Positions 51,725-62,874 of a stretch of DNA of 64,000 bases are shown in pieces. The DNA comes from Bradyrhizobium tropiciagri. GTDB taxonomy: Bacteria > Pseudomonadota > Alphaproteobacteria > Rhizobiales > Xanthobacteraceae. The notes beneath the pieces were generated by a model that saw only the letters and a list, made by a program, of their open reading frames with translations, had not been told where the DNA came from and ran no database searches. The stretch spans positions 806,001 to 870,000 of the forward strand of contig NZ_JAFCKF010000002.1 in NCBI RefSeq assembly GCF_018130545.1. Reading direction: 5' to 3'. The translations under genes were made by a program, and so were the position numbers. Numbering within the stretch: the first letter of the stretch is position 1; the number at the start of each line of letters is the position of its first letter.

Positions 51725-52068
51725 CGTCCAAGCCCCCATTGCGGATTGGTCCCCCAGTCGCCCTTCCAGGCGATCAGGCGCCCTTTGCCGAATTGCAGAT
51801 AGAGCCCGTCGCTGCGTCGCGACAGCACGCTGCCCCTGACATTAGGCAGCGCCACGAACAGTTCATTGCCCGGCGTGCCGCGAACGTAGTTCAGGGGAGC
51901 GCCGAGCGACTGGCTGGCCTGGTCGGCATTCATGCCGAAGGCCAGCGGAACGCTGTTGGGCGGCCGCTGCTGCGCGGTAGCGGTGTCGGCAAGCGCGCCC
52001 AGCGCGACGATGAGGGCCAAGAGGACCATGACGAAAGGTGTGACGAACCGCTGCATGACCGACCTCAT
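51721..52068 (-). CDS. Small exported protein, SmpA/OmlA-like
   Basis: A 115-residue periplasmic protein: signal peptide (FVMVLLALIVALGALADTATAQ) followed by VPLAFGMNADQASQSLGAPLNYVRG, which resembles the BamE/SmpA/OmlA or beta-lactamase-inhibitor-like fold of short envelope proteins. No lipobox Cys is seen. The start overlaps the stop of the outer-membrane factor gene (ATGA). The position suggests a role in the efflux complex, but this is inference. Confidence 0.65.
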   Translation of the reverse strand: MRSVMQRFVTPFVMVLLALIVALGALADTATAQQRPPNSVPLAFGMNADQASQSLGAPLNYVRGTPGNELFVALPNVRGSVLSRRSDGLYLQFGKGRLIAWKGDWGTNPQWGLGR

Positions 52069-53549
52069 GGCACTGCCGCCGCGAGCGTGCCGGCGGGCGT
52101 CCAGCCGCCGCCGAGCGCCTGGAACAGGCTGCTCGCCGCCAGCAGCTTGTTGAGCCTGACCGTGACCAGATTGTTTTCAGCCGTGAACAGCGTCTGCTGC
52201 GCCTGCAGCACCGTGATGAGGTTGACCGTGCCGCCGCGCAATTGCGTCTCGGCGACCTCGAACGCCTTGCGTGAGGCGGCGACGACGTCGGCCTGAAGGC
52301 GCTCCTGCAACGTGTACTTCTGTAGCGCGATCAGCGCCTTCTCGACATCGGCGAAGGCCGACAGCACCGCCTTGCGATAGGCCTGCAGGTATTGCAGTTG
52401 CTGGCCCTTGGCGAGCTTGAGCTGGCTCTCCAGCAGGAAGCCGTCGAACAGCGGCTGGGTCAGCCCTGCGGCGAGCGTGTAGTACCAAGCGCCCGGCGCA
52501 AACAGCGAGGCCAGCGCCGCGCTCTGGAAGCCGGTGGTGCCGGTGAGCTGGATCTGCGGGAAGAACGCCGCGCGCGCCGCGTCGACGCTGAAATTGGAGG
52601 ATGCCAATTGCGCTTCCGCCTGGCGGACGTCAGGCCGCTGGTAAAGCAGTTCCGACGGCAGCCCGGGCGTCACCCGCGGCACCGCGATCTGCGTGGTGCT
52701 GCCGCCGCGTACCGTGAAATTGGCCGGCGCGCGCGCCACCAGCACGGCGAGCGCCGCGATGTTCTGCCCGACCGTCACCTCGAGCGGCGGGATCGCGGCG
52801 CGCTGCGTGGCAACCAGCGCCTCCTGCTGCGACAGATCGAGCTGCGAGGCGGTGCCGCCGGCGAATTGCGATTTGATCAGCGCAAGGATGCGTTCGGCCG
52901 CCGCCAGGTTGCGGCGGGTGACCTTGATCTGGTCCTGCGCCGCCAGCACCTGGAAATAGGTGTTGGCCACCGTCGCCATCGTGCTCAGGGCGACCACTTC
53001 GCGATTGTAGCGGGCGCTGGTGGCGCTCTCCTCCGACGCCGACAGCGTCGCGCGGTTCTTACCCCAGAAATCGACGATATAGCTCGCGCTCAGTCCGAGG
53101 CTGTACTGCGAGAAAGTGCTGCCGCCGGCGAGCGATGTACTCGATCCCGCTGCCACCCGCTGACTCTCGGCATTCGCCGATCCGGAGATCGACGGCAGCA
53201 GCGCGGCGCCGGACACGCCGACCTGGGCGTCGGCCTGCACGATCTGAGCGATCGCCACCGCGATATCGAGATTGTAGAGCTGCGCGGACTCCATCAGCCC
53301 GGTCAGCTCCGTCGAGCGGAAGCCGCGCCACCAGGCGAGCGCCGGAACGGCCGCGTCGGCATCGCCCTTGGCCGCAGTCTTGTAGCTCGCCGGCACTTCG
53401 AGACTGAGCTCGGGCTTCTCCACCCCGGGGATGCAGCCGGACAGGCCGATGCCCAGGCTAAGGCTTAGGCCGCCGAACGCCGCCCGGCGCAGGAACCGGA
53501 CCGGCTTTCGCATCATTTGAAGACTTCGCAACGCTGCACCTGTCGGCAT
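52065..53549 (-). CDS. Outer-membrane factor lipoprotein of an RND efflux system (NodT family)
   Basis: A 494-residue TolC-type outer-membrane channel. A lipobox (GIGLSGC, near residue 39) makes it a NodT/OprM-type lipoprotein, and two OEP repeats follow (about 60-275 and 290-490). The ATG follows the upstream pump gene's TAA with no gap. It should complete a tripartite pump with the MdtABC-like proteins. A second in-frame ATG 11 codons later is a possible start. Confidence 0.92.
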   Translation of the reverse strand: MPTGAALRSLQMMRKPVRFLRRAAFGGLSLSLGIGLSGCIPGVEKPELSLEVPASYKTAAKGDADAAVPALAWWRGFRSTELTGLMESAQLYNLDIAVAIAQIVQADAQVGVSGAALLPSISGSANAESQRVAAGSSTSLAGGSTFSQYSLGLSASYIVDFWGKNRATLSASEESATSARYNREVVALSTMATVANTYFQVLAAQDQIKVTRRNLAAAERILALIKSQFAGGTASQLDLSQQEALVATQRAAIPPLEVTVGQNIAALAVLVARAPANFTVRGGSTTQIAVPRVTPGLPSELLYQRPDVRQAEAQLASSNFSVDAARAAFFPQIQLTGTTGFQSAALASLFAPGAWYYTLAAGLTQPLFDGFLLESQLKLAKGQQLQYLQAYRKAVLSAFADVEKALIALQKYTLQERLQADVVAASRKAFEVAETQLRGGTVNLITVLQAQQTLFTAENNLVTVRLNKLLAASSLFQALGGGWTPAGTLAAAVP

Positions 53550-56500
53550 TTACTCGCCCGGTTGAAGTGAGGAGCCCGGCATCCGCATGGCGCCGCCACG
53601 GCGAACGCGCAGGGCCCACAGGCGGAACCGGTCGAGGTAGAGATAGATCACGGGCGTCGTATAGAGCGTCAGGACCTGGCTCAGGATCAGGCCTCCGACG
53701 ATGGCGATGCCGAGCGGCTGCCGCAGCTCGCCGCCGTCGCCCATGCCGATCGCCAGCGGCACGGCGCCGAGCAGCGCGGCCATCGTCGTCATCATGATGG
53801 GGCGGAAGCGCAGCAGGCTGGCCTCTCTGATCGCCTCCAGCGGCTCCAGCCCGCGCCCGCGTTCCGCCTCCAGCGCAAAGTCGATCATCATGATGGCGTT
53901 CTTCTTCACAATGCCGATCAGCAGGATGACGCCGATCAGCGCCATGATACTGAACTCGGTCTTGAATGCCATCAGCGCCAGCAAGGCACCCACACCTGCC
54001 GAAGGCAGTGTGGACAAGATGGTGAGCGGGTGGACGTAGCTCTCATAGAGCACGCCGAGCACGATGTAGATCGTGATGATCGCGGCCAGAATCAGGAACG
54101 GCTGGTTGTTGAGCGAATCCTGGAACGCCTTGGCGGAGCCCTGGAAAGTGCCCCGGATCGTGGCCGGGACGCCGATCCGGTTCATGGTCGCCTCGATGCT
54201 GGCAACCGCGGTGCTCAGCGAGACGTTCGGCGGCAAGTTGAACGAGATGGTGTTGGCGACCAGGAGGCCTTGATGATTGACTGCCAGCGGCGTCGCGCCC
54301 TGCTTGAAGGCCGCGACCGACGACAGCGGAATCATGGTCTCGCTGCTGGTCGAGACCGCCGATCCGGTCGAGGCCGCGCCCTTCCCGGTCGAGCCGATCG
54401 AATTGGTGGCCTGGTTACGCGCTGCCTGGGCGTTGGCCGAACTGGCCGCGCTCGAGGTTCCCGACGCCACCACGGTGCCCGCCACCGCATTGGTCGATTG
54501 CGACCCGCCGACCGATGCGCCCGAGGTGCTGATATAGACGTCCTTCAGCGTCTCCGGGTTCTGCCAGTAGCGCGGCGCGACCTCCATGATGACGTGGTAC
54601 TGATTGCGCGCGACGTAGATCGTCGACACCTGCCGCTGGCCGAAGGCGTCATAGAGGGTGTTGTCGATCTGGCTGACCGTGATGCCGAGCCGGGCCGCCG
54701 CGTCGCGGTCGATCACGAGGTCCGACTCCAGGCCCTTGTTTTGCTGGTCGCTGTTGACGTCGGCAAGGTTCGGATCGCGCTGCAGCGCCGCCGCGATCTT
54801 CGGCGTCCAGTCGTTGAGCTCCTCCAGCGTCGAGCCCTGCAGCGTGTACTGAAACTGCGCGTTCGACGCCCTGCCCCCGACCCTGATGTCCTGCACCGCC
54901 TGCAGGAACAGGCTCGCGCCGGGCACCACCGCCATCTCGCGGCGCAGCCGCGCGATCACGCCGTCGGCGCCGAGCTTGCGCTGGTCGAGCGGCCGCAGCG
55001 ACACGAACACGAATCCGGAATTGGTCTGCCCGCCACCGGTGAAACCGACCACAGTCTCAACAGCCGGGTCGCGCTTGATGATGCCGACGAACTGCGCGAG
55101 CTTCTGCTGCATCAGCTGGAACGACACGCTCTGGTCGGCCTGGATCGAGCCGACCAGCCGGCCGGTGTCCTGCTGCGGAAAGAAGCCCTTCGGGATCACG
55201 ACGTAGAGATAGCCGGTCAGACCGATCGTGACGAAGAAGATCAGTACGACGCTCAGGGGATGTTCGAGCGCGCCGGTCAGCGTCCTTCGATAGAAGCCCA
55301 GCATCGCATCGAAGAAGCGTTCGCTGATCTGATAGAGCCTGCCGTGACTGCCGGTATCCGGCCGCAGCAGCACGGCGCACATCATCGGCGTCGTCGCCAG
55401 CGAGACCGCGAGCGAGATCAGGATCGAGATCGAGATCGTCACCGCGAATTCGCGGAACAGGCGGCCGATGATGCCCGACATCATCAGGATCGGGATGAAC
55501 ACCGCAATCAGCGAGATGCTCATCGACAGCACGGTGAAGCCGACCTCGTTGGCGCCCTTCAGCGCCGCCTCGAGCGGGCTCAGGCCCTCCTCGATGTACC
55601 GGGTGACGTTCTCCAGCACCACGATGGCATCGTCGACCACGAAGCCGGTCGCCACCGTCAGCGCCATCAGTGACAGATTGTCGAGGCTGTAACCGAACAG
55701 ATACATCGCCCCGAAGGTCGCCACCAGCGACACCGAGACCGCGACCACCGGGATGAAGGTGGCGCGTGCGCTGCGCAGGAACGCGAACACCACGAAGACC
55801 ACCAGCAGCACCGCGAGGACAAGGGTTCGCTCGACATCCCGGAGCGAGGTGCGGATGGTGGTCGAGCGGTCGACCGCTAGGCCGATATCGATCGCCGGCG
55901 ACACCGAGGCCTTGAGCTGCGGCATCAACGCCTTCACCAGATCGACGGTCGAGATGATGTTGGCGTTGGGCTGGCGGTAGAGGATGACCAGCACGGCCGG
56001 CTTGCCGTCGGCAAGCCCCGCATTGCGCAGATTCTCGACGCCGTCGGTCACCTCGCCGACATCGGAGAGATGGACCGGCGCGCCGTTGCGGTAGGCCACG
56101 ATCAGAGATCTGTAATCGGCGGCTTTGTTGGCCTGGTCGTTGGCGTAGACCTGATAGCGCTGGTCGCCGACGTCGATGCCGCCCTTGGGGCTGTGGGCGT
56201 TGGCGTTCGACAACGCCGCGCGCACGTCTTCCAGGCCGATGCCGTATTTGTAGAGCGCCTGCGGGATCAGATCGACGCGGACGGCGGGCAGCGAACTGCC
56301 GCCCACCACGACCTGACCGATACCCTCGACCTGCGACAGCTTCTGCGCCAGCACCGTCGACGCCGCATCGTAGAGATCGCCGCGGGTCAGCGTATCCGAC
56401 GTCAGCGTCAGGATCAGGATCGGCGCATCGGCCGGATTGACCTTGCGGTAGGTCGGATTGCTGCGCAGGCTGGTCGGCAGATCGGCCCGCGCCGCGTTGA

Positions 56501-56834
56501 TCGCGGCCTGCACGTCGCGCGCGGCGCCGTCGATGTCACGGTTGAGGTTGAACTGCAGCGTGATCCGGGTCTGCCCGACCGAGCTCGACGAGGTCATCTC
56601 GCTGACGTCGGCGATCTGGCCGAGATGCCGCTCCAGCGGGCTTGCCACCGTGGTCGCGACGTCCTCGGGGCTGGCACCGGGCAGCGTCGCCTGCACCGAG
56701 ATGGTCGGGAAATCCACCGCCGGCAGCGGCGATACCGGCAGCTTGAAGAACGCCACGATGCCGGCCGCCGCAAGTCCGAAGGTCAACAGCGTGGTTGCGA
56801 CCGGTCGGCGGATGAATGGCGTTGACGGACCCAT
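53550..56834 (-). CDS. mdtC: RND efflux pump subunit, MdtC-like, with a low-complexity insertion
   Basis: A 1094-residue proton/drug antiporter with twelve helices; [20 protein letters not shown] is helix 1 and [13 protein letters not shown] holds the proton-relay Asp pair in helix 4. It follows an MdtB-like subunit, as in the E. coli mdtABC operon, where the two form a mixed trimer. About 70 residues longer than E. coli MdtC; the excess is a Ser/Ala/Thr/Gly-rich stretch around residues 770-830 (TSSAASSANAQAARNQATNS) in the second periplasmic part. Confidence 0.92.
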   Translation of the reverse strand: MGPSTPFIRRPVATTLLTFGLAAAGIVAFFKLPVSPLPAVDFPTISVQATLPGASPEDVATTVASPLERHLGQIADVSEMTSSSSVGQTRITLQFNLNRDIDGAARDVQAAINAARADLPTSLRSNPTYRKVNPADAPILILTLTSDTLTRGDLYDAASTVLAQKLSQVEGIGQVVVGGSSLPAVRVDLIPQALYKYGIGLEDVRAALSNANAHSPKGGIDVGDQRYQVYANDQANKAADYRSLIVAYRNGAPVHLSDVGEVTDGVENLRNAGLADGKPAVLVILYRQPNANIISTVDLVKALMPQLKASVSPAIDIGLAVDRSTTIRTSLRDVERTLVLAVLLVVFVVFAFLRSARATFIPVVAVSVSLVATFGAMYLFGYSLDNLSLMALTVATGFVVDDAIVVLENVTRYIEEGLSPLEAALKGANEVGFTVLSMSISLIAVFIPILMMSGIIGRLFREFAVTISISILISLAVSLATTPMMCAVLLRPDTGSHGRLYQISERFFDAMLGFYRRTLTGALEHPLSVVLIFFVTIGLTGYLYVVIPKGFFPQQDTGRLVGSIQADQSVSFQLMQQKLAQFVGIIKRDPAVETVVGFTGGGQTNSGFVFVSLRPLDQRKLGADGVIARLRREMAVVPGASLFLQAVQDIRVGGRASNAQFQYTLQGSTLEELNDWTPKIAAALQRDPNLADVNSDQQNKGLESDLVIDRDAAARLGITVSQIDNTLYDAFGQRQVSTIYVARNQYHVIMEVAPRYWQNPETLKDVYISTSGASVGGSQSTNAVAGTVVASGTSSAASSANAQAARNQATNSIGSTGKGAASTGSAVSTSSETMIPLSSVAAFKQGATPLAVNHQGLLVANTISFNLPPNVSLSTAVASIEATMNRIGVPATIRGTFQGSAKAFQDSLNNQPFLILAAIITIYIVLGVLYESYVHPLTILSTLPSAGVGALLALMAFKTEFSIMALIGVILLIGIVKKNAIMMIDFALEAERGRGLEPLEAIREASLLRFRPIMMTTMAALLGAVPLAIGMGDGGELRQPLGIAIVGGLILSQVLTLYTTPVIYLYLDRFRLWALRVRRGGAMRMPGSSLQPGE

Positions 56835-56837
56835 GGC

Positions 56838-59800
56838 TCAACGCGACCCGCTCGCCTCGCCGACCTCGTCCGCCCGCCCGGCAAACCGCAGCGCCAGCCG
56901 ATCGAACCAGAGATAGATCACCGGCGTCGTGAACAGGGTGAGCAGCTGGCTCACCAGCAGGCCGCCGACGATCGAGATGCCGAGCGGATGCCGCAGCTCG
57001 GAGCCGGCGCCGCTGCCGAGCATCAGCGGCAGCGCGCCGAGGACGGCTGCCATCGTCGTCATGATGATCGGCCGGAACCGGAGCAGGCAGGCCTGGTAGA
57101 TCGCCTCGCGCGGCGGCTTGCCCTCGTTGCGTTCGGCATCGAGCGCGAAGTCGATCATCATGATCGCGTTCTTCTTCACGATGCCGATCAGCAGGATGAT
57201 GCCGATGATCGCGATGATCGTCAGATCCTGTCCGGCCATCATCAGCGCCAGCAACGCGCCGATGCCGGCCGACGGCAGCGTCGAGAGGATGGTCAGCGGA
57301 TGGATGAAGCTCTCATAGAGCACGCCGAGCACGATATAGACCGTGATGATCGCGGCCAGGATCAGGAACAGCTGGTTGGACAGCGAGGACTGGAACGCCA
57401 GCGCCGCGCCCTGGAAGCTCGTGATCATGCCGAGCGGCTGGTTAATGTCGGCCTGGGCCTGCTTGATCGCGGTCACCGCGCCGCCGAGCGAGGCGCCCGG
57501 CGCGAGATTGAACGAGACGGTCGCCGACGGGAACTGGCCGAGATGCGAGACCTGCAGCGGCGCGGTCTCGACCCGCATCTTGGCCATGACCGACAGCGGC
57601 ACCGGCGTGGTGCCGACCGATGACGGCAGATAGATCGACGACAGCGAATCCAGCGAGTTCTGCAGCGACGGATCGGCCTCGAGGATGACGCGGTACTGGT
57701 TCGAATTGGTGAACACGGTGGAGACGATGCGCTGGCCGTAGGAATCATACAGCGCGTTGTCGATGGTGGCCGGCGTGATGCCGAACCGGGCAGCCTGGTC
57801 GCGGTCGATGTCGACGAACACCGACAGCCCCTGCGCGGAGATATCGCTGGTGACGTCGCTGAGCTCAGGCAATTCGCGGAGCTTGTCGACCAGCTTCGGC
57901 GTCCATTCCGCGAGCTCGTTCGGATCGGCGTCCTGCAGGATGAACTGATACTGCGTGCGGCTCACCGTGCCCTCGATGGTGAGGTCCTGCACCGGCTGCA
58001 TGTAGAGCGTGATGCCGGTCAGTTCAGCCGTGCTCGCCTTGATCCGGTCCATCACCGTGGCGACGCCGGCCTTGCGCTGCTCATGCGGCTTCAGATTGAT
58101 CAGGATGCGGCCGCTGTTGAGCGTGGTGTTGGTGCCGTCGACGCCGATGAACGACGAAAGGCTCTCGACGTCAGGATCTTTCAGGATCGCGCTGGCGAGC
58201 CGCTGCTGCCGCTCGGCCATCGCCGCATAGGACACCGATTGCGGCGCCTCGGAGATCGCCTGAATCACGCCGGTGTCCTGCACCGGGAAGAAGCCCTTGG
58301 GGATCACGACGTAGAGCAGCGCGGTCAGGCCAAAGGTGGCGAGCGCGATCAGCAGCACGAAGGTCTGACGGTCGAGCACCCAGTTCAGCATCCGGCCGTA
58401 GATCGCGATGACATGGTCGAAGCCTTCCCGGCTGAGCCGCTGGAAGGTGTTCTCGCGCGCCATGCTCTCCGGCTTCAGCAGTTTCGCGCAGGCCATCGGC
58501 ACCAGCGTCAGCGACACCACGGCGGAGATCAGGATCGTGACCGACAGCGTGATGGCGAATTCGCGGAACAGGCGGCCGACGACGTCGCCCATGAACAGCA
58601 GCGGGATCAGCACCGCGATCAGCGACACCGTCAGCGAGATGATCGTGAAGCCGATCTGCTCGGAGCCGCGCAGCGCCGCCTCGAGCGGCGATTCGCCCTC
58701 CTCGATATAGCGCGAGATGTTCTCGATCACGACGATGGCGTCGTCGACCACGAAGCCGGTCGCAATCGTCAGCGCCATCAGCGACAGGTTGTTCAGGCTG
58801 AAGCCGAACAGATACATCGCACCCAGCGTGCCGACCAGCGACAGCGGCACCGACAGGCTCGGGATCAGCGTGGCGCGGGTCGAGCGCAGGAACACGAAGA
58901 TCACCAGCACGACCAGGATCACGGCGAGCGACAGCTCGTATTCGACGTCGCGGACTGAGGCCCGGATCGTGATGGTCCGGTCGGTCAGGATGTTGAGGTC
59001 GATCGCGGCCGGCAGCGTCGCCTGCAGCTGCGGCAGCAGGTCCTTGATGCCCTGCACCACCGAGATCACGTTGGCGCCGGGCTGGCGCTGGATGTTGAGG
59101 ATGATCGCCGGCGTCTCGTTCATCCAGGCGCCGAGCTTGTCGTTCTGCGCGCCGTCGACGACGTTGCCGACATCGCTGAGGCGGACCGGCGAGCCGTTCT
59201 TGTAGGCGATGATCAGCGAGCGGTAGTCGCTGGCGTTGCGGATCTGATCGTTGGCATTGATGGTATAGGCCCGCATCGCGCCGTCGAAATTGCCCTTCGG
59301 CGTGTTGACGTTGGCGTTGCCGAGCGTGGTGCGGAGATCGTCGATGTTCAGCCCGTAGGCCGCTAGCTTGCGGATGTCGGCCTGGATCCGCACCGCCGGC
59401 CGCTGGCCGCCGCTGATGCTGACGAGGCCGACGCCGGGCAGCTGCGAGATCTTCTGCGCCAGCCTTGTGTCGACGAAGTCCTGCACCTGCGTCAACGGCA
59501 TGGTCTTCGAGGTCAGGCCAAGCGTCAGGATCGGCGCGTCGGCCGGATTAACCTTGGCGTAGATCGGCGGCGCCGGCAGGTCTGTCGGCAACAGATTGCC
59601 GGCTGCGTTGATCGCGGCCTGCACCTCCTGCTCGGCGACGTCGAGCGAGATCGACAGGCCGAATTGCAGCGTGATGACGGAGGAGCCGGCCGAGCTCACC
59701 GAGCTCATCTGGTTCAAATTCGGCATCTGGCCGAACTGCACCTCGAGCGGCGCGGTCACCGACGACGTCATCACGTCGGGGCTGGCGCCCGGATAGAACG

Positions 59801-59945
59801 TCTGCACCTGGATAGTCGGGTAGTCGACCTCAGGCAGCGCCGCGACGGGCAGGAAGCGGAACGCCAGCATGCCCGACAGCATGATGGCGATCATCAGCAG
59901 GGTCGTCGCCACCGGCCGCAGGATGAATGGCCGCGACGGGTTCAT
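56838..59945 (-). CDS. mdtB: RND efflux pump subunit, MdtB-like
   Basis: A 1035-residue RND transporter with helix 1 [20 protein letters not shown] and the proton-relay pair [13 protein letters not shown]. Length and order match MdtB. Its ATG overlaps the adaptor stop (ATGA). MdtABC-type pumps export bile salts, flavonoids, novobiocin and similar amphiphiles; in plant-associated bacteria they often deal with root flavonoids (known of the family, not shown here). Confidence 0.93.
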   Translation of the reverse strand: MNPSRPFILRPVATTLLMIAIMLSGMLAFRFLPVAALPEVDYPTIQVQTFYPGASPDVMTSSVTAPLEVQFGQMPNLNQMSSVSSAGSSVITLQFGLSISLDVAEQEVQAAINAAGNLLPTDLPAPPIYAKVNPADAPILTLGLTSKTMPLTQVQDFVDTRLAQKISQLPGVGLVSISGGQRPAVRIQADIRKLAAYGLNIDDLRTTLGNANVNTPKGNFDGAMRAYTINANDQIRNASDYRSLIIAYKNGSPVRLSDVGNVVDGAQNDKLGAWMNETPAIILNIQRQPGANVISVVQGIKDLLPQLQATLPAAIDLNILTDRTITIRASVRDVEYELSLAVILVVLVIFVFLRSTRATLIPSLSVPLSLVGTLGAMYLFGFSLNNLSLMALTIATGFVVDDAIVVIENISRYIEEGESPLEAALRGSEQIGFTIISLTVSLIAVLIPLLFMGDVVGRLFREFAITLSVTILISAVVSLTLVPMACAKLLKPESMARENTFQRLSREGFDHVIAIYGRMLNWVLDRQTFVLLIALATFGLTALLYVVIPKGFFPVQDTGVIQAISEAPQSVSYAAMAERQQRLASAILKDPDVESLSSFIGVDGTNTTLNSGRILINLKPHEQRKAGVATVMDRIKASTAELTGITLYMQPVQDLTIEGTVSRTQYQFILQDADPNELAEWTPKLVDKLRELPELSDVTSDISAQGLSVFVDIDRDQAARFGITPATIDNALYDSYGQRIVSTVFTNSNQYRVILEADPSLQNSLDSLSSIYLPSSVGTTPVPLSVMAKMRVETAPLQVSHLGQFPSATVSFNLAPGASLGGAVTAIKQAQADINQPLGMITSFQGAALAFQSSLSNQLFLILAAIITVYIVLGVLYESFIHPLTILSTLPSAGIGALLALMMAGQDLTIIAIIGIILLIGIVKKNAIMMIDFALDAERNEGKPPREAIYQACLLRFRPIIMTTMAAVLGALPLMLGSGAGSELRHPLGISIVGGLLVSQLLTLFTTPVIYLWFDRLALRFAGRADEVGEASGSR

Positions 59946-61249
59946 TTCTTCTGCCCGTCCTCGGACCGCTTGTGGTGGCCGCCGCCGGGATCAGCTGCGT
60001 CCTTGCCGTCGCCCTTCGCAGCCCCGTTCGCCGCACCTTTGGCCGCAGCGGCCGGGTTCGCGGCGTCGGCGGCGGAGCGCACCACGATCTTGGCGCCCTC
60101 GCGCAGCTTGTCGGCGCCGTCGATCACGACGCGATCGCCGGGCACCAGCCCCGACAGCACTTCGACGCGGTCGCCGTCGGTGACGCCGATCTTCACCGCC
60201 CGCACCGACACCGTGCTGTCCGCGTTGACGAGATAGACGAAGGTGCCGGGGACGCCGCGCTGGATGCCGGCGGTCGACATCGTGATGGCGTCCTTGTGGG
60301 TATCGAGCAGCAGGCGGATGTTGACGAACTGGTTCGGATACAGCGTGCGCTTGTCGTTCTCGAACTGGGCGCGCAGCTTGATCGTGCCGGTGGTCGCATC
60401 GATTTGGCTGTCGAAGGTTTGCAGCGATCCTTCGGCGAGCTTGTTGGCGCCGCTGCGGTCGTAGGCCGCCGTCGGCAGCACCGCGCCCTCCTTCAGCCGC
60501 TTCGAGACCGCCTGCAGATTGTCTTCCGGCAGCGTGAACAGCACGCTGATCGGCTCGAGCTGCGTGATCACGACGAGTCCGTTGGTGTCGCCCGGCGTCA
60601 CGTAATTGCCGAGGTCGACCTGGCGCAGGCCGACGCGCCCGTTGATCGGCGACACGATGTGGCAATATTGCAGATTCACTTCGGCCGACTTCACCGCGGC
60701 ACGGTCGGCTTCCACCGTGCCCTGATACTGCGCGACCAGCGCGACCTGGGTATCCAGCGTCTGGTGCGGCACGGCGTTCTGGGTGGCGAGGCCCTGGTAG
60801 CGCGTGAGGTCGACTTGGGCGCCTTTGAGCTGCGCCTCGTCGCGCGCCAGCGTGCCCTTGGCCTGCGCCAGCGTCGCCTCATAGGGCCGCGAATCGATCT
60901 CGGCGATCAGGTCACCCTTCTTGACCTCATCGCCTTCCTTGAAATCGATCTTCATCAGGTAGCCGCTGATCTGGCTCCGGATCGTCACGGTCGCGAGCGA
61001 CGTCACGGTGCCGAGCGCATTCAGGCTGACGCCGATATCGCCCTTGCCGACGGTCTCCGGCACGATCGACATCGGCCCGGCGTTGCGCCCGCCTCCCGCC
61101 TGCTGTGGCGCGGCCTGCTGCCGCGTCCACCAGACGATGCCAGCAAGCACCGCCAGCACGAGAAATCCGGTCAGAATTCCCGGCCAACGCGACGCTCGCC
61201 TGACAGGTCCAGGTGCGACGATCGACGGGTCTTTTACTTGCTGGTCCAT
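59942..61249 (-). CDS. mdtA: RND efflux membrane-fusion protein, MdtA-like
   Basis: A 435-residue periplasmic adaptor anchored by one N-terminal helix ([17 protein letters not shown]). It shows the HlyD_D23/biotinyl-lipoyl pattern ([32 protein letters not shown]), a coiled-coil hairpin and beta-barrel. The C-terminus has a Lys/Ala/Gly-rich tail ([22 protein letters not shown]). ATG 61249 is chosen over an in-frame ATG at 61282 that would put extra residues before the anchor. First gene of the six-gene efflux operon. Confidence 0.92.
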   Translation of the reverse strand: MDQQVKDPSIVAPGPVRRASRWPGILTGFLVLAVLAGIVWWTRQQAAPQQAGGGRNAGPMSIVPETVGKGDIGVSLNALGTVTSLATVTIRSQISGYLMKIDFKEGDEVKKGDLIAEIDSRPYEATLAQAKGTLARDEAQLKGAQVDLTRYQGLATQNAVPHQTLDTQVALVAQYQGTVEADRAAVKSAEVNLQYCHIVSPINGRVGLRQVDLGNYVTPGDTNGLVVITQLEPISVLFTLPEDNLQAVSKRLKEGAVLPTAAYDRSGANKLAEGSLQTFDSQIDATTGTIKLRAQFENDKRTLYPNQFVNIRLLLDTHKDAITMSTAGIQRGVPGTFVYLVNADSTVSVRAVKIGVTDGDRVEVLSGLVPGDRVVIDGADKLREGAKIVVRSAADAANPAAAAKGAANGAAKGDGKDAADPGGGHHKRSEDGQKK

Positions 61250-61370
61250 AACTTGCCCACGAAGAAACACGAACGAGCTCACGCGGCTCTATGTGTCCCC
61301 TAGAATCCGCGCGCGCCACATTCGAGGAAGCATTTTGAACGCTTCCGTCTGACAAAGCGCGTTAAGAATC

Positions 61371-61393
61371 GGAAAGGATGGCCCCTCCTTTCC
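61371..61393 (-). terminator. Hairpin after the DASS transporter gene
   Basis: GGAAAGGA (61371-61378) pairs with TCCTTTCC (61386-61393) around a 7-nt loop. Read leftwards it follows the DASS gene stop (61429) by about 35 nt and is followed by GATTCTT, so it is a plausible but imperfect terminator separating that gene from the efflux operon. Confidence 0.5.
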
Positions 61394-61428
61394 GGTCGAG
61401 CGCTGTTTCACGCTGGATTGTGGCTATT

Positions 61429-62874
61429 TTACCCGATCGTCTGTAACCAGGGCAACACGATCAGCAACAATCCGGCAAAGTAGATCAGGCCGAAGATCAG
61501 CCCGAATTTCCAGAAGTCGCCTTTGCCGATATAGCCGCTGCCGTAATACATCGGCGCCGGTCCCGTGGCGTAGGGCGAGATCACGCCCATCAGGCCAAGC
61601 GAATAGACGCACAGCAGCATCAGGGTCTGCACCGACAGGCCGGGAATGCTGGAGCCGACGGCAAGCACCACCGGCAGCACGGCTGCGGTATGCGAGGTGA
61701 TGCTGGAGAAGAAATAGTGGATCCAGAAAAAGAAGGTGACGAGCAGGATCATCCCGACCAGCGGCGATGTGCCGGCGAGCGGCCTCGCGTAGCCATCGGC
61801 CACCCATTTGATGAAGCCGATCTCGTTGAGGCCAGACGACAGCGTCAGCAGCGAGGTGAAATAGAAGAACACCTCCCAGGCGCTCTTCTCCGCGACGATG
61901 TCCTCGAAGGAGATCACGCCGGTCAGCAGCATCAGCGAGATCACGACGAACACGACCGTGGTCGCGTTGATGAAGTTCGAGCCGAGCAGCGGCACGCTGA
62001 TATTGGGGTTGGAGCCGCAGATCCACAGGAACATCGCGAGCAGCACCAGCAGCGCCATGATCCATTCGTGCCGCGACGGCGGCCCCATCTTGGCGAGCTC
62101 GCCCTCGCTCCAGGTCACGATCTCCGGGCTCGCCTTGATCTCCGGCCGGCACACGACGTAGCTCAGCAGCGGCACCACGATCAGCAACAGGATGCCGAGC
62201 GGCGCGAAGCCGATGAACCATTGGGACCAGCCGACCTCGATATTGACGAGCTTCTTGGCGATCGACAGCGCAGCGGCGTTCGGCGCCAGCGCAGTCAGGA
62301 ACAGCGAGCTGGTGACGGCGGTGGTCGCGAACGCCGTCCACATCACGAAGGTGCCGATCTTGCCCGCGGTCGGCCCCGGCTCCGAGCCATAGATGCGCGG
62401 GATGTTGCTGACGATCGGATAGATGGTGCCGCCCGAGCGCGCGGTGTTGGACGGCGTCGCCGGCGCCAGCACCAGATCGGAGAACGCCACCGCATAACCG
62501 AGCCCGATGGTGCGGCGGCCGAGCCCCTTCACCAAGAGCAGCGCCAGCCTTCGGCCAAGCCCGCTCTTGCGGTAACCGATCGAGAACACGAAGGCGCCGA
62601 CGATCAGCCATACCGTGCTCTCGGAAAAGCCGCTGAGCATCCAGCGCAACGACTTGTTGGGATCGGGCTCGACATAGCCGCCGATGCCGGCAACCGTCAG
62701 GCCGATCAGGCCAACCGCGCCGACCGGCATCGATTCGAGGATCAGTCCGGTGATGACGGCCGCGAACACCGCAAAATAGTGCCACTGATTGGCGTTCAGC
62801 CCTGATGGCACCGGCACCAGATAGATCACCAGCCAGACCAGCAACGGCGCAAACGTCCGCCATGACGACTTCAT
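61429..62874 (-). CDS. DASS-family anion transporter (dicarboxylate/tartrate type)
   Basis: A 481-residue membrane carrier of the divalent anion:sodium symporter family (SLC13/CitT/TtdT) with about twelve helices. Two substrate/sodium motifs are visible: LAPATPSNTARSGGTIYPIV in the first repeat and SSITSHTAAVLPVVLAVG in the second. The SNTARSGG form is typical of the CitT/TtdT exchangers (citrate, tartrate, succinate). No partner catabolic genes are near. ATG 62874. Confidence 0.9.
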   Translation of the reverse strand: MKSSWRTFAPLLVWLVIYLVPVPSGLNANQWHYFAVFAAVITGLILESMPVGAVGLIGLTVAGIGGYVEPDPNKSLRWMLSGFSESTVWLIVGAFVFSIGYRKSGLGRRLALLLVKGLGRRTIGLGYAVAFSDLVLAPATPSNTARSGGTIYPIVSNIPRIYGSEPGPTAGKIGTFVMWTAFATTAVTSSLFLTALAPNAAALSIAKKLVNIEVGWSQWFIGFAPLGILLLIVVPLLSYVVCRPEIKASPEIVTWSEGELAKMGPPSRHEWIMALLVLLAMFLWICGSNPNISVPLLGSNFINATTVVFVVISLMLLTGVISFEDIVAEKSAWEVFFYFTSLLTLSSGLNEIGFIKWVADGYARPLAGTSPLVGMILLVTFFFWIHYFFSSITSHTAAVLPVVLAVGSSIPGLSVQTLMLLCVYSLGLMGVISPYATGPAPMYYGSGYIGKGDFWKFGLIFGLIYFAGLLLIVLPWLQTIG

